DNA from: Sulfurovum sp.
GTDB taxonomy: Bacteria > Campylobacterota > Campylobacteria > Campylobacterales > Sulfurovaceae
NCBI GenBank assembly: GCA_027012955.1
Contig: JALUYL010000080.1
Coordinates: 1-34,743, forward strand
Reading direction: 5' to 3'
DNA: 34,743 nt
Shown: piece by piece, positions 7,239 through 13,901 of the stretch
Layout: every line of letters begins with the position of its first letter
Numbering within the stretch: position 1 is the stretch's first letter
The notes under the pieces: generated by a model
What the model saw: the letters and a program-made list of their open reading frames with translations, nothing else
Databases searched by the model: none
What the model was told of the DNA's origin: nothing
Program-made: the position numbers and the translations under genes

Positions 7239-7463
7239 TACTTCTTGCAGTTTCTTTCTTAATAGTGCATTTATAAGTGTCTGATATGGTACTTTTTGCT
7301 CACTAGCAAGTTTTTTGAAAAATAGAACTATATCGTTATCTAGTCTTAGTGAAACAGGTATTTTTTTAGGTTCATAAAATCTACCACGAATACCATCACT
7401 AAAATCATACGCTTCTAGCATTTCATAATCATCAAACTTTTCTCTTTCTTTAATGTTGCTCAT
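7236..7463 (-). CDS. BrnA/CopG-like antitoxin (pair 2)
   Basis: Antitoxin of the second BrnT pair, 75 residues from the ATG at 7463, which has AAAGGA at 7 nt; a longer frame to 7535 would run deep into the toxin gene and is unlikely. The C-terminal part KKIPVSLRLDNDIVLFFKKL followed by VPYQTLINALLRKKL is a ribbon-helix-helix of the BrnA/CopG kind. The N-terminus is acidic (REKFDDYEMLEAYDFSDG). Only distantly similar to the antitoxins of pairs 1 and 3. Overlaps the toxin by 14 nt. Confidence 0.83.
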   Translation of the reverse strand: MSNIKEREKFDDYEMLEAYDFSDGIRGRFYEPKKIPVSLRLDNDIVLFFKKLASEQKVPYQTLINALLRKKLQEV

Positions 7464-7734
7464 AGAATATCCTTTCTTTTTGATTGGCTTTTCTTGCACT
7501 AATGATACGGATACTCTCTTCTCCATTTTCATCAAAAAACATATTTGCTACAACTAAGATTTTATCTTTTGTTGTTGTTCCTAATGTTATCCATCTCTCT
7601 TCAAAATAATCGAAACGATGGTCAAGTTTTGAAATATGCATAGGGTCTTGGAAAACTTCTTTTGCTTCTTCAAAAGAGACTTGATGATTCTGTAGATTTA
7701 TTTTACTTTTTTCATCATTCCATTCAAATTTCAA
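7450..7734 (-). CDS. brnT: BrnT-family toxin (pair 2)
   Basis: BrnT-type toxin, 94 residues: FEWNDEKSKINLQNHQVSF and EEAKEVFQDP at the N-terminus, RFDYFEERWITLGTTTKDKI in the middle, and ESIRIISARKANQKERIFYE at the C-terminus, all typical of BrnT. The start codon is TTG at 7732-7734; the homologous start residue in the other two BrnT proteins is ATG at the same position (M-K/N-FE). AAAAAGG precedes it, so this module has a normal leader but a weak start codon. Confidence 0.86.
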   Translation of the reverse strand: MKFEWNDEKSKINLQNHQVSFEEAKEVFQDPMHISKLDHRFDYFEERWITLGTTTKDKILVVANMFFDENGEESIRIISARKANQKERIFYEQH

Positions 7735-7761
7735 TGTAAGCCTTTTTATTGATATGATTTT

Positions 7762-7791
7762 ATTATAGCAAAATTATATTTACATTGTCAA
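7762..7791 (-). promoter_or_regulatory. Promoter of BrnTA pair 2
   Basis: On the minus strand, -35 TTGACA (7786-7791), an 18-nt spacer and -10 TATAAT (7762-7767). Leader of about 20 nt to the TTG start. Confidence 0.82.
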
Positions 7792-7808
7792 TATTTGTGT
7801 TGTGAGTA

Positions 7809-7934
7809 TAACGGTTGAATATAAAAATATGTTACCCGTTTATGTAGTCTTTTAAGTTCTACAATGGTATCTAAACTTCTTTAGTTTTTCAAGTTTTTTT
7901 TCGGCGAGGTAACATATTTTTTTACGTTTTGTTA
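7809..7934 (-). repeat. attC-like site 5, long form (3' of BrnTA pair 3)
   Basis: A 126-nt inverted repeat with TAAC (7809-7812) and GTTA (7931-7934) ends. A perfect 14-bp stem AAAAATATGTTACC / GGTAACATATTTTT surrounds a terminal region of about 70 nt. It is twice the length of the other sites, comparable with long Vibrio-type attC sites. The antitoxin stop TAA (7932-7934) is again inside the terminal TAAC. Confidence 0.75.
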
Positions 7935-8177
7935 TACAGCTATTTTGTGATGTTCATTTTGAATAAGCTTATCAGCTAACCAAGTCTTAATGATAGCTTG
8001 ACGACTCACTCCAATATGCTGAGCTTCTTCATCAAGTTTTTTAACCATCCAAGTTGGAAAGTCAATATTAATTCTTTTTGGTTCCAAGTTTGGTCTTTTT
8101 ATTGTTGATAAATCAAGATAATCAATTATATCTTCTTCATTATCATCAAATATTTTATCAAATTCTTCAGCTTTCAT
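7932..8177 (-). CDS. BrnA-like antitoxin (pair 3)
   Basis: Antitoxin of the third BrnT pair, 81 residues from the ATG at 8177, with AAGGAG about 10 nt upstream; a TTG 9 nt earlier sits on top of the Shine-Dalgarno and is unlikely. Near-homologue of the pair 1 antitoxin: same length, same acidic start (KIFDDNEEDIIDYLD) and same ribbon-helix-helix (RINIDFPTWMVKKLDEEAQH then GVSRQAIIKTWLADKL). The two share most positions by eye. Confidence 0.86.
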   Translation of the reverse strand: MKAEEFDKIFDDNEEDIIDYLDLSTIKRPNLEPKRINIDFPTWMVKKLDEEAQHIGVSRQAIIKTWLADKLIQNEHHKIAV

Positions 8178-8430
8178 AGATTTCAATCTCCTTTTTTCTT
8201 GCTCTTCGTGCAGAGATTATTCTAATCATCTCTTTTTCACGAATTGTTGTTACAACAGTATAAAATTTGCTATTGATTTTTCCAATATTGATAAACCTTT
8301 TTTCATCTTCATAAGGTGCCAAGATTTCTACCATTCTATCATCATTCCAAAGAAGCTTTGCTTCTTCAAAATCAATACCATGCTTTTGCTTATTTGATAA
8401 GCTTTTATTAATGTTGTATTCAAATTTCAT
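8167..8430 (-). CDS. brnT: BrnT-family toxin (pair 3)
   Basis: BrnT-type toxin, 87 residues, homologous to the pair 1 toxin: FEYNINKSLSNKQKHGIDFE at the N-terminus, EKRFINIGKINSKFYTVVTT in the middle, IRIISARRARKKEIEIYES at the end. The ATG lies 6 nt after the TATACT -10 box without a Shine-Dalgarno, so it is probably translated from a leaderless message. Overlaps the antitoxin by 11 nt. Confidence 0.87.
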   Translation of the reverse strand: MKFEYNINKSLSNKQKHGIDFEEAKLLWNDDRMVEILAPYEDEKRFINIGKINSKFYTVVTTIREKEMIRIISARRARKKEIEIYES

Positions 8431-8465
8431 ATAAGAAGTATATCATTTTTATATTAAATTGTAAA
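8429..8465 (-). promoter_or_regulatory. Promoter and palindromic operator of BrnTA pair 3
   Basis: On the minus strand, -35 TTTACA (8460-8465), a 17-nt spacer and -10 TATACT (8437-8442), then 6 nt and the toxin ATG. A palindrome ATATA-AGAAG-TATAT (8429-8443) spans the -10 and the start codon and may be the antitoxin operator. Confidence 0.75.
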
Positions 8466-8490
8466 ATTGAAAGAAGTTTTTGTGGCTGTA

Positions 8491-8688
8491 TAACTATTTA
8501 TTAACGGAACACAATGTCCTACTATTACGATATTTCCGTATTAAGAGTATATCAAATATGTCTTGATATTAATGAAAACAGGATAAATTTGCAGATTTTT
8601 ACAGGATTTTACGTTTTTATAACTATTTCTAATGTCCTTTCAGCCTGAGAATAGCCATTATTTGGACAAAGTGTTCTGCTATTTGTTA
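8491..8688 (-). other. Degenerate array edge with two TAAC ends
   Basis: The stretch 8431-8883 has no gene. TATAACTATTT occurs at 8489-8499 and again at 8618-8628; read on the minus strand both give GTTATA ends like those of the attC-like sites. GTTA at 8685-8688 could close a 69-nt element with the TAAC at 8620-8623, but only short arms (TGTCC/GGACA) pair. TTAACGGAA and TTCCGTATTAA (about 8501-8543) form another weak inverted repeat. ACAGGAT occurs twice (about 8574-8608) and once inverted (about 8713-8719). I see an eroded cassette boundary, not a convincing attC. Confidence 0.35.
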
Positions 8689-8723
8689 ATTTCTGGCAAT
8701 AGTGGACAAAAGATCCTGTTTGT

Positions 8724-8758
8724 AAAACCTTATAAAATATATTAGTTTATAAGGTTTT
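8724..8758. repeat. Perfect 13-bp inverted repeat
   Basis: AAAACCTTATAAA (8724-8736) and TTTATAAGGTTTT (8746-8758) around a 9-nt loop. No T-run follows on either strand, so an ordinary terminator is not clear. It marks the border between the TA array and the Spy/two-component operon; operator or boundary function is possible. Confidence 0.5.
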
Positions 8759-8788
8759 CACTTCGTACACTAAACAGATACACACTCT

Positions 8789-8845
8789 TTCGTTAAAGTT
8801 CGTTAATAAAGGTGTAAAACTTCGTTTATCTTCATGCCTCATAAT
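8789..8845 (+). promoter_or_regulatory. Promoter of the Spy-like/two-component operon with direct repeat
   Basis: Direct repeat TTCGTTAA at 8789-8796 and 8799-8806, a 10-bp period (one helical turn), as expected for a dimer of an OmpR-family regulator. The -10 box CATAAT is at 8840-8845. The repeat centre would lie about 55 nt before the start of transcription. Autoregulation by the response regulator encoded downstream is inferred. Confidence 0.5.
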
Positions 8846-8883
8846 ACACCTATCGAAAGATAATAAAAACTTAAAGGATTCAC

Positions 8884-9309
8884 ATGAAAACATTAAAAAC
8901 ACTCACTATCGTAGCTATCACAGGTTTAGTAGGACTTAGTACAGTTCATGCTTCTCAGATAGAAGGCAATACTATGCATAAAGGTATGAAACACCAAAGA
9001 GGTGAAATGAAAAAAATGTTCCAATCGCTCGACTTAAGCTCTGAACAAAAAGAGCAAATGAAAGCTTTACGTCAAGAGATGAAAGCACAACATAAAGAGA
9101 GAAAAGCAGCGATGATTAAAGGTAAAGGAAAAATGGGTTCATATGTCTCTGCAAATGGTTTTGACAAGCAAGGCTTTATAGCTATGGCAACAAAAAGAAG
9201 CCAAATAATGATACAAAGACATGCAGACACGTTTGAAAAGCGTATGAACATCTTAACCCCTGAGCAAAGAACAAAGTTTGCACAACTCTTACAAGAGAAG
9301 CAAAACTAA
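8884..9309 (+). CDS. Spy/CpxP-family periplasmic protein
   Basis: Probable periplasmic chaperone or stress sensor, 141 residues. The first 23 residues are a signal peptide (cut near VHA/S). The mature part is highly basic and helical, with two LTxxQ-like motifs, LSSEQKEQMKALRQEM near residues 51-66 and LTPEQRTKFAQLL near 127-139, the mark of the Spy/CpxP family. Good Shine-Dalgarno (AAAGGA). A response regulator and a sensor kinase follow, giving the same set as CpxP-CpxR-CpxA; the protein may restrain the kinase or respond to envelope or metal stress. Methionine- and histidine-rich stretches (MHKGMKH) would suit metal contact, which is speculation. Confidence 0.82.
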   Translation: MKTLKTLTIVAITGLVGLSTVHASQIEGNTMHKGMKHQRGEMKKMFQSLDLSSEQKEQMKALRQEMKAQHKERKAAMIKGKGKMGSYVSANGFDKQGFIAMATKRSQIMIQRHADTFEKRMNILTPEQRTKFAQLLQEKQN

Positions 9310-9310
9310 G

Positions 9311-9316
9311 TATAAT
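9311..9316 (+). promoter_or_regulatory. Possible internal -10 box before the response regulator
   Basis: TATAAT lies 5 nt before the ATG of the response regulator, in the 12-nt gap after the Spy-like gene. There is no Shine-Dalgarno before that ATG. A weak -35 (CTTACA) lies 17 nt upstream. This suggests an internal promoter giving a leaderless regulator message. Confidence 0.4.
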
Positions 9317-9321
9317 ACCCC

Positions 9322-9975
9322 ATGACACAAATACTTATGATAGAAGATGATGCACAGTATGCATCGCTTCTAACGGACTACCTCAAACAGTACAACATCG
9401 AAGTGACTAACTACGAAGACCCTTTTTTGGGGCTTAGCGCAGGCATAGAGAAGTATGATTTACTTATACTAGACCTTACACTGCCTGGCATAGATGGACT
9501 TGAAGTGTGTAAAGAGGTGGTAAGTAAGTATGACATTCCTATTATCATCTCTTCTGCACGTTCTGACCTTAGTGACAAAGTTATAGGACTTCAACTAGGT
9601 GCAGATGACTACCTGCCTAAACCGTATGATCCACAGGAGATGTATGCACGTATCATTTCACTTTTACGGCGTTATAAGAAAATAGCTACAGTAGAAGAGA
9701 CACATGAAAAGATAACATTAGATGCAGGAAAAGAAACGGTATATCTCCATGGAGAGGTGTTAGACTTAACGCCTGCAGAGTATGTGGTTATGAAGTTATT
9801 TATACAAAACAGAGGGGCAACTGTTTCTAAGGAGCAGATACTCTACGACTCTGATGTCTTTCAGTTTAGTTCAGATGGTTCTTTGGCGGTGATATTGAAC
9901 AGACTTAGAAAAAAGCTGGGTAGAGAAGTAGAACTAAAAACCATACGCGGTGTAGGCTATAGGTTACTCTCGTGA
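9322..9975 (+). CDS. OmpR-family response regulator
   Basis: Two-component response regulator, 217 residues. Receiver domain 1-115: acidic pair Asp9-Asp10, phospho-acceptor Asp51 in LLILDLTLPG, Ser78 in IISSARS, Lys100 in PKPYD. Winged-helix DNA-binding domain from about 122 to the end: LTPAEYVVMKLFIQNRGATV and the recognition-helix region VILNRLRKKLG, ending TIRGVGYRLLS. All active residues present. Its stop overlaps the kinase start by 4 nt. Probable target: the direct repeat at 8789-8806. Confidence 0.93.
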   Translation: MTQILMIEDDAQYASLLTDYLKQYNIEVTNYEDPFLGLSAGIEKYDLLILDLTLPGIDGLEVCKEVVSKYDIPIIISSARSDLSDKVIGLQLGADDYLPKPYDPQEMYARIISLLRRYKKIATVEETHEKITLDAGKETVYLHGEVLDLTPAEYVVMKLFIQNRGATVSKEQILYDSDVFQFSSDGSLAVILNRLRKKLGREVELKTIRGVGYRLLS

Positions 9976-11204
9976 GTATTTACAATAAAATACGTATTAT
10001 TTTTGTGATTTCATTTTTGTTTGTGACGGCATTTTTTGCATCTACTTTTTACATAGAGCATAGTAAGCAGTTACAGAAATTAGAAAAAAGATACGTACGA
10101 ACTTCACTTTTTTTACTCAAACAGTTTCGACAAAATGTCCATCAAAAACACCAACTAGATCTTTCGGATGAGACGGTAAAACTCTATCTTCAAGAGAGTA
10201 ACTTTCAACGTATAGACGATGAGAGTAGAGTAGAACGCATACAAAAACATGCAAAGCTCATGAAAAAACGCAAAGTCTTACGTGCAAAACTCAAAATACT
10301 CAGTACAAAAAAACAACGCTATTTACTTCTTAAACATAGACGTTTTGAGCTTTTACTTAAAGACAAAACATCCATTGAGCCACCTTATTTTTTACTTTTA
10401 GGGTATTTGAGTTCTTTACTCTTTTTGATAGGTCTATACTTTTGGCTGACACGAAGTCTCAAACCACTTAAAATCCTACACAAACAGATAAGTGAAGTTG
10501 CCAAAGGTGATTTGTCTGTCTCTTTTAAAAGTAGCAAAACAGATGAAATAGCCCAAGTTTCTAATGCTTTTGATGATGCCTTGCGTAAACTAGAATCTCT
10601 CATAGATTCTAGACAGCTTTTTTTACGTGCCATAATGCATGAACTCAAAACCCCCATAGGTAAAGGTAAGATACTCAATGCTTTTTTAGAGGACGACAAA
10701 CTCATAGAGGGCTACGATGAGGTATTCACTCGCTTAGAACTTTTACTTAATGAGTTTGCCAAAATAGAACAGATGCTCAGTGCCAATTATGAAGTCAAAC
10801 TCTCTTCGTACAATGCCCAAGACTTAGTGGAACAAGCCCTAGAACTGATGATACTGGATGAGGTAGCCCTAGAGAAAAATGTTACGATAGTCAAAAAATC
10901 TCCTTTGGTTCTAACGACAGACTTTACACTTTTCCCTCTAGCACTTAAAAATCTTATAGACAATGCTATGAAGTACAGTAGTGATGGAAAAGTAGAAATA
11001 GTCATAGACAAGGCTGGGATAACTGTTTTAAGTAAAGGTGTCCAATTTACTGATGACATAGAGCATTACTATAGCCCTTTTCATGGTAAAGGAAAAGGCT
11101 TAGGATTGGGACTTTATATTGTACATAATGCTTTGGAGATGTTGAAGTTGAAACTCAACTATAGCTATCAAAATACAAGAAATACATTTATGCTTCATAG
11201 CTAA
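9972..11204 (+). CDS. Sensor histidine kinase
   Basis: Membrane histidine kinase, 410 residues, probable partner of the upstream regulator. Transmembrane helices at about 8-28 and 138-160 enclose a short periplasmic domain of about 110 residues that is strikingly basic (KHAKLMKKRKVLRAKLKI). A HAMP-like segment follows (RSLKPLKILHKQISEVAKGD), then the H-box MHELKTPIG with His223, the N-box NLIDNAMKYS and the glycine box GKGLGLGLYIVHN. GTG start overlapping the regulator gene. What is sensed is unknown; the basic sensor domain and the Spy-like neighbour point to envelope stress. Confidence 0.92.
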   Translation: MSIYNKIRIIFVISFLFVTAFFASTFYIEHSKQLQKLEKRYVRTSLFLLKQFRQNVHQKHQLDLSDETVKLYLQESNFQRIDDESRVERIQKHAKLMKKRKVLRAKLKILSTKKQRYLLLKHRRFELLLKDKTSIEPPYFLLLGYLSSLLFLIGLYFWLTRSLKPLKILHKQISEVAKGDLSVSFKSSKTDEIAQVSNAFDDALRKLESLIDSRQLFLRAIMHELKTPIGKGKILNAFLEDDKLIEGYDEVFTRLELLLNEFAKIEQMLSANYEVKLSSYNAQDLVEQALELMILDEVALEKNVTIVKKSPLVLTTDFTLFPLALKNLIDNAMKYSSDGKVEIVIDKAGITVLSKGVQFTDDIEHYYSPFHGKGKGLGLGLYIVHNALEMLKLKLNYSYQNTRNTFMLHS

Positions 11205-11210
11205 GCTAAA

Positions 11211-11840
11211 TTAGTTGATAAACTCAACTATATATTCAAACGGCAGTCTCAGTTGTTCAGACTGTTCGTTGAGTCTGTAGCCAAACGGCACAACAACTGA
11301 GACTTGCCACTTACTTGTGTCAAGTGCAAGTATCTCTTCTACTTTTTCTTTTTCAAACCCCTCTATAGGACAAGAGTCTATGCCTATATAAGCGCCCGCT
11401 GTCATCATGTTACCTAGTGCTATGTAACTTTGCTTAGATGTCCAATGGTAGATATTTTCATCGGAGCTTAGTGTTTTTTCTAAGTGTTTTGCATAGATAT
11501 CCATGTAGAAGTCAAGGCTCTCCTGTGGCATATCACGTCGTTTAAAACGTTTTTCTACTTCTCCACTCTCCACTTTGACATTCTCTATGGCTGTGAGTAT
11601 GATGACAAGATGAGAACATGAGGTTATTTGTGGCTGATCCCAACATACAGGACGTAGTTTGGCTTTGAGTGCTTCATTGGTGATGACTAAAAACTTCCAC
11701 CCTTCCATGCCAAAAGAGGAGGGTGACTTGCGTCCTGCTTCTAAAATGTAGTGCATCTCTTCATCGTTTATTTTTTTTGAGTCGTCAAATATTTTGCATG
11801 CATGTCTAAAGTCCATTGCTTTGGTGAAATTGTTTTGCAT
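11211..11840 (-). CDS. NAD(P)H-dependent nitroreductase family protein
   Basis: FMN-dependent oxidoreductase of the nitroreductase superfamily, 209 residues, the usual length. FMN-binding segments: DFRHACKIFDDSKKINDEEM near the N-terminus, AGRKSPSSFGMEGWKFLVI (about 30-48), and IALGNMMTAGAYIGIDSCPI (about 146-165) with the family's GIDSCPIEGF motif. Resembles NfsB-type quinone/nitro reductases. AAGGA upstream of the ATG. It converges with the sensor kinase gene (6-nt gap) and is followed upstream by cutA in the same direction. Confidence 0.9.
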   Translation of the reverse strand: MQNNFTKAMDFRHACKIFDDSKKINDEEMHYILEAGRKSPSSFGMEGWKFLVITNEALKAKLRPVCWDQPQITSCSHLVIILTAIENVKVESGEVEKRFKRRDMPQESLDFYMDIYAKHLEKTLSSDENIYHWTSKQSYIALGNMMTAGAYIGIDSCPIEGFEKEKVEEILALDTSKWQVSVVVPFGYRLNEQSEQLRLPFEYIVEFIN

Positions 11841-11852
11841 AATGTGCTTTCC

Positions 11853-12179
11853 TTAAATGTTAATCGTTTCTTCTTCTATCCATTGGAGGTAAAATTCATT
11901 GGCATCGAGTAGGGGTATCATGATAATTTCTGGTACATCGTAGGTGTGTAGATCTTTTATCTCTTTTTTTATATGCTCAAAGAGTGATTTTTTAGTTTTC
12001 ATCTGGAGTAAGATTTCATCGGACTCGATAATTTTTCCTTGCCAACGGTATGAACTTTGAGTAGTGGTACTTTGTGCACAGGCTATAAGCTTTTTTTGTA
12101 GTAAATCACTTGAAATAATTTTGGCATTTTCTTTTGTATCTGTGGTGGTACTGACGATGCAGTAATCTGAGGCTTCCAT
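11853..12179 (-). CDS. cutA: Divalent cation tolerance protein CutA
   Basis: CutA1 family, 108 residues, a small trimeric cytoplasmic protein linked to copper and other divalent cation tolerance; its exact role is unsettled. Recognisable marks: CIVSTTTDTKENAKIISSDL, LIACAQ with the conserved cysteine, SSYRWQGKIIESDEILLQMK, and VPEIIMIPLLDANEFYLQWI at the C-terminus. ATG preceded by AAGG. Transcribed together with the nitroreductase (12-nt gap). Its upstream region holds the remnant of a tyrosine phosphatase gene. Confidence 0.93.
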   Translation of the reverse strand: MEASDYCIVSTTTDTKENAKIISSDLLQKKLIACAQSTTTQSSYRWQGKIIESDEILLQMKTKKSLFEHIKKEIKDLHTYDVPEIIMIPLLDANEFYLQWIEEETINI

Positions 12180-12183
12180 TTTC

Positions 12184-12324
12184 TACCTTTTTTAGTAAAT
12201 CTTCGACACATGTCTCAACCATAAGTATACACTTTTTCAAATCCATCTAAAGCATGTTCCCTGTAAAAAAGTACGGATCTGGAACATTTTTATCTTCATG
12301 GCCTCCAAAAAGTATTCTTTTCAT
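12184..12324 (-). pseudogene. Decayed low-molecular-weight tyrosine phosphatase remnant
   Basis: The minus strand here encodes the C-terminal end of a low-molecular-weight protein tyrosine phosphatase in two frames. The first frame reads GGHEDKNVPDPYFFTG, with the family's general-acid motif VPDPY. One missing base near 12260 shifts to EHALDGFEKVYT; one extra base near 12225 shifts back to MVETCVEDLLKKVE. Together these follow the usual C-terminus of the family. The N-terminal half with the phosphate-binding loop is absent; mltB and its upstream region occupy that place. It ends just before cutA. Frames were read directly; the family call is from memory of the motif. Confidence 0.6.
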
Positions 12325-12386
12325 AAGGAGTGCACCTTTGTTACATAAGCTATGAGGTACAATAGCAAAAAATGGAGCATAGTTTG

Positions 12387-13409
12387 ATGAAAAAAGTACT
12401 TTTATTGTGGTTTTTACTTGCTTTATGTATAGAAGCGAAGGATTATACAAAACATCCTCAGACCATAGCTTTGATGAAAACACTTCAAAAAAAGTACTAC
12501 TTTAGCGCTACAGAACTACATACCCTGTTTTCAAATGTAAAAGTACAAAAGTCTGCCTTACGGGCTTTTACGCCAAGACATAAACAAAAGAAACGTAAAG
12601 ATACACGTACACCAGCACAGATAGAAAAATCCAAAATGTTACAAAAAAAGTATGGCTCATGGGGGCGTTACTCACGTCATGTTGTCAGTTCAAAACGTGT
12701 ATCGCAAGGTATAGCTTTTGTAAAGAAACATGCTACAACTTTTGATAATGTTGAAAAAGAGTATGGTGTACCCAAAGAGTATATTGCTGCGATTATAGGT
12801 ATCGAGAGTGCTTTTGGTAAAAATGTAGGGAAATACCCTGTGTTTGATACCTTGGTAACTTTAGCATTTGAAAAAAATCGTAGAAATAGATTTTTCCAAA
12901 AAGAGCTTATGAAGTTTTTGCATCTTTCTAAAACAGAAAAATTTAACCCTAAAAATGTCAAAGGCTCGTATGCAGGTGCCATAGGGCTTGTGCAGTTTAT
13001 GCCTAGTAACTACAATGCCTATGGTGTAGACTTCAACAAAGACGGACGCATAACCTTGCAACGTGCTGACGATGCCATCGCTTCTGTGGCAAACTACTTT
13101 AAAAAAAATGGCTGGAGAAAAGGTGAACCTGTGGCAACGCGTGTGAAGTATGAAGGTACACGTTTTAACAAACACAAAACAGGCTACAAGCATAGCTATC
13201 ATCGTCAGCAACTTAAAGGCATATCGCCTAGAGAAAAATGGGATTACCCTAACAAAGTGAGACTCATAAAACTTAATAAAAAGAAATATGATGAACTTTG
13301 GTATGGGGCAAAAAACTTTTTTGTGATTACACGCTATAATCACAGCTCATATTACGCCATGGCAGTGCATCAGCTTGCTATAAAAATAAAAGCAGGACTT
13401 AAACAGTGA
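12387..13409 (+). CDS. mltB: Lytic murein transglycosylase B-like protein
   Basis: Cleaves peptidoglycan glycan strands (GH103-type). I chose the ATG at 12387 (340 residues) over one 15 nt upstream because GGAG lies 9 nt before it and the signal peptide MKKVLLLWFLLALCIEA then starts normally. The catalytic glutamate is Glu140 in IIGIESAFG; the family motifs YPVFDTLVTLAF, SYAGAIGLVQFMPSNY and GVDFNKDGRITL follow. The mature N-terminus lacks an obvious lipobox, though a cysteine lies at residue 14. The stop overlaps the start of rlmH by 4 nt (GTGA). Confidence 0.88.
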   Translation: MKKVLLLWFLLALCIEAKDYTKHPQTIALMKTLQKKYYFSATELHTLFSNVKVQKSALRAFTPRHKQKKRKDTRTPAQIEKSKMLQKKYGSWGRYSRHVVSSKRVSQGIAFVKKHATTFDNVEKEYGVPKEYIAAIIGIESAFGKNVGKYPVFDTLVTLAFEKNRRNRFFQKELMKFLHLSKTEKFNPKNVKGSYAGAIGLVQFMPSNYNAYGVDFNKDGRITLQRADDAIASVANYFKKNGWRKGEPVATRVKYEGTRFNKHKTGYKHSYHRQQLKGISPREKWDYPNKVRLIKLNKKKYDELWYGAKNFFVITRYNHSSYYAMAVHQLAIKIKAGLKQ

Positions 13410-13867
13410 AAATAAATGTCATCATAGTAGATAAAAAAGGCAAAGACAACCTTTATGCAGGTCTCATAGAACACTACAAAAAGATAGCAAAACCTTTTGC
13501 GAAAGTAGAGGTGATAGAAGTGTTTGATAAAGAGATATCCAAAGCCCATGATATCTCTGCAGTTGCTGCACAAAAGTCTTACACAAAGGCTTTAGAAAAA
13601 TATATGCAAAATGGCATAAATATTGCACTTCATCCTGCGGCAAAGGAAGTAGATAGTCATGATTTTGCAAATCTGCTTAAGGATAGCGTACAGATAAATC
13701 TCTTTATTGGCGGTGCATACGGCTTTGAGAGCGATTTTTTGGCTAAATGTAATAATGCTATATCATTTGGTAAAATAACGCTTTCACATAAACTGGTAAA
13801 AGTTGTGTTGTTAGAACAAATCTTTAGGGGACTAACGATTAATAATAATCATCCTTATCATAAGTAG
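13406..13867 (+). CDS. rlmH: 23S rRNA pseudouridine-1915 methyltransferase RlmH
   Basis: SPOUT methyltransferase that methylates pseudouridine 1915 of 23S rRNA, 153 residues. The SAM-binding knot is visible as FIGGAYGF, with SFGKITLSHKLVKVVLLEQI and the conserved terminus NNNHPYHK. The start is GTG within the stop of mltB. With dksA, the membrane protein and dus it forms a gene order I recall from C. jejuni (Cj0126c-Cj0123c). Confidence 0.94.
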   Translation: MKINVIIVDKKGKDNLYAGLIEHYKKIAKPFAKVEVIEVFDKEISKAHDISAVAAQKSYTKALEKYMQNGINIALHPAAKEVDSHDFANLLKDSVQINLFIGGAYGFESDFLAKCNNAISFGKITLSHKLVKVVLLEQIFRGLTINNNHPYHK

Positions 13868-13901
13868 TTATGGTAAAGATATATAAAGAGGAAGAGTAAA
13901 A

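Noticed and set aside
5111-7934. Repeats as a CRISPR array or as REP/MITE elements
   Set aside because: Units are imperfect hairpins at gene 3' ends with variable length and large gene-bearing intervals, with no cas genes; a MITE would not explain stop codons lying in the terminal TAAC nor the fixed place after each TA pair.
8560-8576. TTGAT-ATTA-ATGAA as another FNR-type box
   Set aside because: One half-site has a mismatch and no promoter or gene is placed to use it.
11212-11230. Inverted repeat TAGTTGA/TCAACTA at the end of the nitroreductase gene as a terminator
   Set aside because: It lies inside coding sequence and lacks a T-run; too weak to call.
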